Assembly: GCF_011038885.2 (NCBI RefSeq)
Contig: NZ_CP064952.1
Span: forward strand, 186,001 to 250,000
Direction of reading: 5' to 3'
Source of the DNA: Schaalia sp. ZJ405
GTDB taxonomy: Bacteria > Actinomycetota > Actinomycetes > Actinomycetales > Actinomycetaceae
DNA length: 64,000 nt
Notes under the pieces: generated by a model
Seen by the model: only the letters and a program-made list of their open reading frames with translations
The model's database searches: none
Told to the model about the DNA's origin: nothing
Translations under genes and position numbers: made by a program
Part shown: positions 18,480-25,114 of the stretch, in pieces
Numbering within the stretch: position 1 is the stretch's first letter
How the letters are laid out: every line of letters starts with the position of its first letter

Positions 18480-19588
18480 TGCAACCAACGCGCCAGCAGA
18501 TTCGGCGGTGGAGACGTCACCTCGCAGAAGAACGCATGGAGGCGCGCACCTACCGGTCGCTTGCGGAACGTCGAACAGGCGAAGAACGCCAGGTCCTGCT
18601 TGCCCTCGCCGAAGCGGAGGGGCGTCATGAGGAATACTGGCTTGCTCTCCTGGGAGATCGAGCGCTCCCGGTTCCGCGCCCACCTTTGCGCGCGAAATTT
18701 GCTTCGTGGCTCGCCCAGATGTTCGGCACGATCTTCATTCTCGCGATGGCTCAGCGTGCCGAGCAACGCACCACCTACGACATTGACGAGGACGCCCCAG
18801 CCCAGATGGCGGCGGATGAACACATCCACGGGGAAGTCATTCGAGGATTGACAGCCCGATCACGTGAGGCTCTTGCGGGAACATTTCGGGCTGCGGTCTT
18901 TGGAGCAAATGATGGGCTGGTCTCCAACCTTGCGCTTGTCCTCGGTGTGGCCGCAACGGGGATGAGTCCCCAGTTGGTTCTTGCAACGGGGGTGGCGGGT
19001 CTGCTGGCCGGGGCGCTGTCGATGGCCGCCGGTGAATGGGTGAGCGTCCGTAGTCAACGCGAACTCCTTGACGCTTCAATCCCCGATCCCGAAGCTCACC
19101 AGGCAGTTCCTGCCTTGGATGTCAATGCCAACGAACTTGCCCTGGTGTTTCGTGCCCGAGGAGAAAGCGCGCAGGAGGCACAGGAACACGCTTCGCAGAT
19201 CTTCGCCCAGATTTCCTCTCGGTCCGGGGCGAACACTGACTCCGGGGTCATTGCCTTGCGTTCGGCACTTGGTGAAGGAAACGGAGTTAATACCGGTGCG
19301 GGTGATGAAATCGGAACACCGTGGAGAGCGGCCGCGTCCTCGTTCATTTTCTTTGCCATTGGTGCGCTATTCCCGTTGATCCCCTACATTTGTGGTTTAT
19401 CGGGAACCACTGCGGTCGTCGTGGCAGCCGTCATCGTTGGCTGCGCACTGCTGGGAACAGGGGGAGTCGTTGGAGTCCTCTCCGGTCAGGCACCCACCCC
19501 GCGTGCTTTCCGCCAACTCGCCATCGGCTATGGAGCTGCCGCGGTGACCTACGCTCTGGGCCTGCTTTTTGGGACGACGGTGGCCTGA
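18479..19588 (+). CDS. VIT1/CCC1-family transporter with N-terminal ferritin-like domain
   Basis: The 369-residue protein joins a ferritin-like (rubrerythrin-type) four-helix domain to a VIT1/CCC1 membrane domain. The first part carries iron-ligand-type residues in EERMEARTYR, EAEGRHEEYW and ADEHIHGEV. The second, from about residue 135, has FGANDGLVSNLALVLGVA, LAGALSMAAGEWVSVRSQRE (the conserved GEW of the family) and three further helices in the C-terminal 100 residues. Eukaryotic VIT1/CCC1 move Fe2+ or Mn2+ out of the cytosol into vacuoles; bacterial fusions of this layout (membrane-bound ferritin type) are thought to export iron. It is coupled to the YtxH gene by a TGATG overlap. Confidence 0.9.
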   Translation: MQPTRQQIRRWRRHLAEERMEARTYRSLAERRTGEERQVLLALAEAEGRHEEYWLALLGDRALPVPRPPLRAKFASWLAQMFGTIFILAMAQRAEQRTTYDIDEDAPAQMAADEHIHGEVIRGLTARSREALAGTFRAAVFGANDGLVSNLALVLGVAATGMSPQLVLATGVAGLLAGALSMAAGEWVSVRSQRELLDASIPDPEAHQAVPALDVNANELALVFRARGESAQEAQEHASQIFAQISSRSGANTDSGVIALRSALGEGNGVNTGAGDEIGTPWRAAASSFIFFAIGALFPLIPYICGLSGTTAVVVAAVIVGCALLGTGGVVGVLSGQAPTPRAFRQLAIGYGAAAVTYALGLLFGTTVA

Positions 19589-19705
19589 CATGAGGGGCGT
19601 GTTGGTGGCATCGACTCGCGGGGAGCGCCACGAGGTCTGGACATATCATCATGGTTTCTGTGAAATGGTGAGTCGGATCCGACGGACGGGGCACAAGGAG
19701 GTGCA

Positions 19706-20449
19706 ATGACCGGCGGCACGGTACTGGACATGCTCAACGAGACACTCCCCGATCTCTTTCGAGCAATTGAGCTTCTCGGAGTCCTCCTCAATGGGATCCT
19801 TGGCGGGCGTCTTGCTCGGATGAAGAACTTCGATGCCGTTGGCTTCGCGGTGCTGGCAATCATGTCTGCCCTGGCAGGAGGAATGCTGCGCGATGTGCTT
19901 TTGCAGGCCGGGCCTCCCATCGCGCTCACCGACCCCTACTACCTGGGAACAGCGCTCGTGGGAGCGGGAATAGCGATGCTATGGAAGCTCGAATCGCGCC
20001 CGTGGCGGATCGCGTTGATCCTCGCCGACGGCACGGTCCTGGGATGCTGGGCCGCAACCGGCGCCCTGAAAACCCTCGATGCTGGCTTTGGATGGGTGCC
20101 CGCGATCATGCTCGGCATCACGACGGCCGTCGGCGGAGGAATGATCCGCGACGTTTCCGCAGGGAACATTCCGATGGTGTTCGGTGGCAATAATCTCTAC
20201 GCGACTCCGGCGCTGGTGTCATCCATCATCATGGTGGCGTTCCACGAGTTTGACCTCAACACCATCGGCATACTCATTGCAACCATCGTGGGATCCAGTT
20301 TCACCGTTGTGGCGCATTGGAGAAAATGGCAGCTCCCGCAGACGGGTGAATGGACTCTGACGTTGACGGCCAGCCAGCTACGCAGGCTCATTAACCTGGG
20401 GCGCACAGCGAATGAGAGTGATGAGGGGAACGTCCGCGACGTCACCTAG
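19706..20449 (+). CDS. TRIC-family (UPF0126) cation channel protein
   Basis: The 247-residue membrane protein has two repeats of the family: LNGILGGRLARMKNFDAVGFAVLAIMSALAGGMLRDVLL and LGITTAVGGGMIRDVSAGNIPMVF, each ending in GGGM(I/L)RD. Bacterial TRIC homologues form trimeric cation-permeable channels; the physiological role is not settled. About seven hydrophobic segments are visible, followed by a polar tail of some 35 residues. A strong AAGGAGGTG lies immediately before the ATG, fixing the start. Confidence 0.9.
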   Translation: MTGGTVLDMLNETLPDLFRAIELLGVLLNGILGGRLARMKNFDAVGFAVLAIMSALAGGMLRDVLLQAGPPIALTDPYYLGTALVGAGIAMLWKLESRPWRIALILADGTVLGCWAATGALKTLDAGFGWVPAIMLGITTAVGGGMIRDVSAGNIPMVFGGNNLYATPALVSSIIMVAFHEFDLNTIGILIATIVGSSFTVVAHWRKWQLPQTGEWTLTLTASQLRRLINLGRTANESDEGNVRDVT

Positions 20450-20693
20450 TTCATCGTCTTTTCCACTATGTGGGATGGATGGGTGAATCCCCATCGGGTA
20501 AATTCCGTGTAAATCCGCGAACTTTTGAGATAAATTCCCATGTCACGCCGCCTATAACGTCCGGTATCTGGCGCGGTTGGCGCCGTGTGGAGCAACACCC
20601 CTAGTCTGAGCGGCGCGCTCCGACAGCCTGCTGAATGACCCGTTAGCTGGGGCGTTTCCGTTTCACTTCAATGCACGGCGAAAGGCCCTACCA

Positions 20694-22214
20694 GTGACGA
20701 GGACCCCGATGGCTGGCGAATGCGCTGCCTCAGACGGACATTCATCGGCTCATTCTCAAAAATTTAAGAAACGCCACTTGTCGATGATGGCGTTGGGGAG
20801 CGCCATCGGAGCGGGATTCTTCCTCGGAACAGGGGTCGCGGTATCCAAAGCCGGACCCGCCGTGCTTATTTCCTACGCCCTCGCCGCGCTCATCGCCGTT
20901 TCCGTGATCTTTGCGCTCGCGGAACTTGCGTCAGCGCTGCCCTCAACGGGATCGTTCTCCACCTATGCGGAAGCTGGAATTGGGCGCTGGGCGGGATTTA
21001 CTGCCGGGTGGCTGTACTGGTCGATGCTCATCATGGTGCTCGGAATGGAAATCACGGGTGCTGCTGCGATCTGTGTTCGGTGGTTCCCCGCCCTGCCGCA
21101 GTGGGTTGTTGCGTTGGCGATCGTCGTCGTCCTCGGCGGCATCAATCTGCTGGCCGCGCGCAGTTTCGGCGAGGTCGAGGCGTGGCTGGCCGGAATCAAA
21201 GTTGTTGCGATCATCGCCTTCCTCCTCGTTGGCCTCGCCCTGATCTTCGGCGTGATCCCCGGACGCGTCGAACCCGTTGTTGACACCATCGTTGGACACG
21301 GCGGTCTGATGCCTAACGGCATGTCGGGAGTGGCGATCGGCCTGCTCGCGATCATCACCTCCTTCGGTGGCATTGAAATCGTCACTATTGCCGCAGCGGA
21401 GGCTGAGGATGCCCGGGCCGCTATGGGCGCCGCCATCCGGTCCGTCATCATGCGGATTCTGGTCTTCTACGTTGGCTCGGTTGTTGTGCTCATCTGCCTG
21501 CTCCCGTGGAATTCGCCGGAAATGGCAGAAAATCCCTTCGCATCGGTCCTCAAAATGGCGGGAATCCCCGCGGTCGCAACGATCATGGAAGCCGTTGTCT
21601 TCATCGCCCTCATCTCGGCGTTCTCGGCGAATATCTACGCTTCCTCGCGCATGGCGTACTCCCTATCAGCACGAGGGATGGGCGTGCGTTGGCTCCTGGG
21701 CAAAGATGCGGTTATTCCCCCGTATGTAAGGCAGAGTGAGTCGGTTGTCGAGGGTGAATCCGAAAAGGAGAGCCAGGGGTTGGATCCCCTAAGTGTGGAG
21801 GCCTCCCACGAAGCGGTCGGTGACATTGAACGAGGACGGACACCGCGGCGAGCGGTGTCGGTGTCGATTGCCCTGTCCCTGGTGTCTGTGGGCCTCAACT
21901 GGTGGCTCCCCGACACGCTCCTGGGAGTTCTCCTCAACGCCATCGGCATGGTTCTTTTGATCATCTGGGTTTTCGTTCTCATTGCGCAGATGCGGCTCCA
22001 TCATTCATTGGAGCAATCTGGGAAACTGGCGATCCGCATGCCGGGGTGGCCGTGGCTGCCGTGGGTCGTCCTCGTTGCCCTTGTTGGGGTTGCGGGCCTT
22101 ATGGCGTGGGATCCTGCGGCACGTCAGCAGCTCATCGCGATGTCGGTGTTGACCCTCATTGTTATCGGACTGTTCTTCCTCAAGGACTGGTGGATGAAGC
22201 GCCGATTGGCGTGA
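20694..22214 (+). CDS. Amino acid permease (APC superfamily)
   Basis: The 506-residue protein has the N-terminal APC signature LSMMALGSAIGAGFFLGTGVAVSKAGPAVLISY near residues 30-60 and about 12 hydrophobic segments, including FGGIEIVTIAAAEAEDARAAM (TM6 region), as in the AAT family of D-/L-alanine, GABA or aromatic amino-acid transporters. The substrate cannot be assigned. A charged cytoplasmic insertion (about residues 350-390, rich in Glu/Ser) splits the usual TM8-TM9 loop. The start used is GTG 20694; an in-frame ATG at 20709, with GAGGA just upstream, is equally plausible. The gene stands alone between the TRIC gene and the repeat arrays. Confidence 0.9.
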   Translation: MTRTPMAGECAASDGHSSAHSQKFKKRHLSMMALGSAIGAGFFLGTGVAVSKAGPAVLISYALAALIAVSVIFALAELASALPSTGSFSTYAEAGIGRWAGFTAGWLYWSMLIMVLGMEITGAAAICVRWFPALPQWVVALAIVVVLGGINLLAARSFGEVEAWLAGIKVVAIIAFLLVGLALIFGVIPGRVEPVVDTIVGHGGLMPNGMSGVAIGLLAIITSFGGIEIVTIAAAEAEDARAAMGAAIRSVIMRILVFYVGSVVVLICLLPWNSPEMAENPFASVLKMAGIPAVATIMEAVVFIALISAFSANIYASSRMAYSLSARGMGVRWLLGKDAVIPPYVRQSESVVEGESEKESQGLDPLSVEASHEAVGDIERGRTPRRAVSVSIALSLVSVGLNWWLPDTLLGVLLNAIGMVLLIIWVFVLIAQMRLHHSLEQSGKLAIRMPGWPWLPWVVLVALVGVAGLMAWDPAARQQLIAMSVLTLIVIGLFFLKDWWMKRRLA

Positions 22215-22280
22215 CTTTCGAGGTCGGCGGATCGATGGGCAGAGCACCGTTCTGTGAGGTGGAGTGTCGGTCTGCCGAAA

Positions 22281-22456
22281 ACGTGACAGTGAAAAGATTC
22301 GTTGTGACATAAGTGGCTGGAAAGTGGCCGGAATGGGGGATTTTGGGCCAAAAACGTCACACTGAAAAGATTCACTGTCACGTAAACGGCTGGAAAGTGG
22401 CCGGAATGAGGGGTTTTGCGTCAAAAACGTCACACTGAAAAGATTCGCTGTGACGT
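22281..22456. repeat. Palindromic repeat array A: three cores, 73-bp period
   Basis: Three 30-base cores begin at 22281, 22354 and 22427, exactly 73 bases apart. The third reads ACGTCACA, then CTGAAAAGATTCGC, then TGTGACGT, an 8-bp stem around a 14-base loop; the others differ at a few positions. The 43-base linkers (22311-22353 and 22384-22426) are themselves homologous (GGCTGGAAAGTGGCCGGAAT in both), so the unit is 73 bases and this is not a CRISPR. A second array lies at 58836-58938. Confidence 0.9.
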
Positions 22457-22498
22457 GAATGGCGCAGAGCGGCCCGAAAACTGGGCAGATGTCCGATG

Positions 22499-22650
22499 GT
22501 TCAACACAAGTCGCGGAAAAGTTGGATGAGCACTCTAGAATCCAACAAAAGTACCAGTTGTGTTGGATTGTTGTATCCTTATCCAACAGAAGTGCCAAAA
22601 AAGTTGGATTGTCGCTGACGAATCCAACACAAGTGTCAGTGGTGTTGGAT
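22499..22650. repeat. Iteron-like array B: four 29-bp palindromic units, exact 41-bp period
   Basis: Units start at 22499, 22540, 22581 and 22622. Each begins with ATCCAACA (GTTCAACA in the first), continues with one variable base and AAGT, and ends with GTTGGAT, so the 7-bp ends are inverted repeats. The three 12-base spacers (22528-22539, 22569-22580, 22610-22621) are unrelated to one another. The array ends 87 bases before the fic start codon. A 41-base step equals about four helical turns, so all units face the same side of the DNA. Confidence 0.92.
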
Positions 22651-22737
22651 CGAGGACGATCGGTCCACCACCGGTAGGCGAAAGGGATGCGTCAATCCTG
22701 ACGTGACGTGGTGAATTGATGGAGCGGGTGATGAGCA

Positions 22738-23940
22738 GTGGATCTTGAGGCGTTTGTCAACAAAGACATGGGGGAACTCGTCGATATCCGCGGTGAAGAC
22801 CCTGTGCGGGGCACGTGGACTCACTCTGCGTTCATTCCGGTGCCTCTGACTGACAACGAGCCACAACTGACGGGCGAAACGTACCGACTTGTATCAGCTG
22901 CTGGTCGAGCATTAGCGGCGTTGGATGCGACTGCTGATCGCCTTCCAAACTCCTACCTATTCCGTTCGCCGGCGCTTCGACGTGAGGCGCAAGCGACCTC
23001 TGCACTTGAGGGAACTTTTGCTCCGCTTGAAAGTGTATTCACTGCGGATGAGGATGCGCCGGGGAGCGCTGAAATGGTGGAAATCCTCAACTATGTGGCT
23101 ATGGCAAATATGGGGTTCAGCTGGCTGCGTGACCGCAGGCCGTTCACCGTCGGCTTGCTTGAAGCATTGCAGGGTCGGCTCATGCGCGCGACTCCCGTGG
23201 AAGCAGAATCAGGTCATATCCGAACGGGGCAGGTAGTCATCGGTAAGCGCACAGATATCGGCCGTCGCGATGTTCCAGTTCATGCTGCGCGATTCATTCC
23301 GGCCCCCGCAGGGGATCAGCTACGTGCGGGAGTGGATGCGCTTGTTCAATGGATGAGTGTTGACCATTCCCAACAGATTGATCCGGTGATCGCAGCGGGG
23401 ATGGCTCACTACCAATTCGAGACGCTTCACCCGTTCCGTGACGGGAACGGTCGACTTGGCCGCTTTCTTATCGTTCTCAGCCTGGTATCGCAGGGAATAC
23501 TCCATGAGCCAACACTGACGGTCTCACCGTGGTTCGAGAAACGCCGGACTGAGTATTACGACGCGCTTTTTGGTGTATCTACGCGTGGAGATTGGGACAC
23601 ATTTCTTGCGTTCTTTGCGCGCGGACTCGTGGATTCAGCGATGGACACACAACGTCAGATGCTTGCCTTGGTTGGAGTACACGAACACATGAAAGAGCGG
23701 GTGGGCGCAGCCGGTATTCGTTCTGCCAAAGCGATGGTCCTGGTTGATCTTGCTGTCGCGAACCCGTCATTCACTATGAAGAGGGTGTGTGAGCAGACGG
23801 GGCTGACGCATGCTGGAGCGACGCGACTGGTTGGGCAACTCGTTGAATGCGGCGTCCTTGCGGAAGTGAATCCTCATCACACCCCGCGCTATTACGCGGC
23901 GCCAGCGGTTCTTGACGTGCTCTTACGACCCGAACTGTAG
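22738..23940 (+). CDS. fic: Fic-domain AMP-transferase-type protein with C-terminal winged helix
   Basis: The 400-residue protein has the Fic/DOC N-terminal region, the catalytic motif HPFRDGNGRLGR at 231-242 (a perfect HPFxDGNGRxxR) and an inhibitory-helix motif TSALEG at 87-92, which fits the (S/T)xxxE(G/N) pattern and its N-terminal placement in class II Fic proteins. Such proteins transfer AMP or a related group from nucleotide to target hydroxyls and are restrained by the inhibitory Glu. The last 70 residues (IRSAKAMVLVDLAV...MKRVCEQTGLTHAGATRLVGQLVECGVL) look like a winged helix-turn-helix. The start is a GTG. The gene sits 87 bases downstream of array B, so self-regulation through its DNA-binding domain is a reasonable inference. 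No separate antitoxin gene is adjacent. Confidence 0.93.
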   Translation: MDLEAFVNKDMGELVDIRGEDPVRGTWTHSAFIPVPLTDNEPQLTGETYRLVSAAGRALAALDATADRLPNSYLFRSPALRREAQATSALEGTFAPLESVFTADEDAPGSAEMVEILNYVAMANMGFSWLRDRRPFTVGLLEALQGRLMRATPVEAESGHIRTGQVVIGKRTDIGRRDVPVHAARFIPAPAGDQLRAGVDALVQWMSVDHSQQIDPVIAAGMAHYQFETLHPFRDGNGRLGRFLIVLSLVSQGILHEPTLTVSPWFEKRRTEYYDALFGVSTRGDWDTFLAFFARGLVDSAMDTQRQMLALVGVHEHMKERVGAAGIRSAKAMVLVDLAVANPSFTMKRVCEQTGLTHAGATRLVGQLVECGVLAEVNPHHTPRYYAAPAVLDVLLRPEL

Positions 23941-24175
23941 TTCTGTGCGTTTCACAAATCGGTTGAGTGGAAGCGCTTGAGCACTCACGCGTGGGGAAAT
24001 CAGATCACCACACGAGCCCGCCGGGGTCCGATCGTGTGGGATCGGCGACCTTGTCAACAGGGTGTAGGTGGGGTGTTCCAGTTGCCGGTGCTGTGGGTGA
24101 GAATGACATCAACGTTGTGAACGGCTTGCCGCTCACTGTTCGTTGACGGATGTCGGAAGTCTGGGAGGGATGAGG

Positions 24176-24916
24176 ATGGCACGAAAAAGGAAGAAACGGG
24201 TGCGCGTGGGTGATGCCCTCATCGCCCTGGTGATTCTCCTGATTCTCCTGTGGTTCTTCGTTCCCCAAGGCAAAGCATTTCTCACCACGGTGGCGCGTGA
24301 AATAGGGATCACGCTCCCGTCTTCGCAGGTGTCAATCGAGGATCTTCCCGCTAGTCAAGCTCGGGATCAGCTTGCCGCGATCCCCGTTCGCGAGCCGCAG
24401 GACGCAGTCGACAACCCGCGCTATAGCAGGGACCGTTTCGGCGATGCGTGGGCGGATGTTGACCGAAACGGCTGTGACACGCGTAATGACATTCTCTCCC
24501 GTGACCTTGCTCGTCCAACCTTTAAGGAAGGGCCCTTTGGTTGCATTGTTCTGACAGGAACACTTGCTGAACCGTACACGGGGAAAACTGTGCACTTTCA
24601 ACGAGGAAAAGACACCTCGCCGCTCGTACAGATTGACCATGTTGTTGCCCTGGCGAATGCCTGGGAATCGGGAGCATGGGAATGGACGGATTCTCAACGG
24701 CTCGAATTTGCCAACGATCCGGACAACCTCCTTGCCGTTGATGGACAGGCCAATCAGGAAAAGCTGGCGTCCAGCGCAGACCAGTGGCTGCCACCCAACA
24801 CAGAGTTTCGGTGCGACTACGTGTCCCGTCAGATACGCGTGAAGTCGCAGTGGGGATTGTCTGTGACGGCTGCCGAACGCGAAACGATGATCCGCGTACT
24901 CGCCGATTGTGGCTAA
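24176..24916 (+). CDS. Membrane-anchored or exported HNH nuclease (DUF1524-type)
   Basis: The 246-residue protein begins with a very basic stretch (MARKRKKRVRVGDA) and one hydrophobic segment (about 14-33), so it is anchored or exported. The C-terminal half has DRNGCDTRNDILSRDL, GTLAEPYTGKTVHFQRG and QIDHVVALANAWESGAWEW, then NLLAVDGQANQEK, the HNH arrangement found in secreted actinobacterial endonucleases related to DUF1524/GmrSD. QIDHVVAL holds the catalytic histidine and N residues follow in the beta-beta-alpha metal site. The start at 24176 has GGAGGG six bases upstream. It could degrade extracellular DNA for nutrition or during competence; this is inference. Confidence 0.85.
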   Translation: MARKRKKRVRVGDALIALVILLILLWFFVPQGKAFLTTVAREIGITLPSSQVSIEDLPASQARDQLAAIPVREPQDAVDNPRYSRDRFGDAWADVDRNGCDTRNDILSRDLARPTFKEGPFGCIVLTGTLAEPYTGKTVHFQRGKDTSPLVQIDHVVALANAWESGAWEWTDSQRLEFANDPDNLLAVDGQANQEKLASSADQWLPPNTEFRCDYVSRQIRVKSQWGLSVTAAERETMIRVLADCG

Positions 24917-25114
24917 CAGTTCAGTGATCTAGCTAGTTAGCCGGACTTGCTCTCATCAACGCCGGTCATTGTGGGGACTGGAGTCCTGGATACGTGTGTG
25001 CAAATTATCAATTGTCGTCGACAGGTTGTGTTGTGCTCCAGTCTCGCATGACTGGTGAACTGTAGAGTCTTTCTGCTCGACGTGCATCACATAGCCATGA
25101 ACAAAGGAGTTAAC

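Noticed and set aside
22281..22650. CRISPR array
   Set aside because: In array A the linkers are homologous to one another; in array B spacers are only 12 bp. No cas genes are present.
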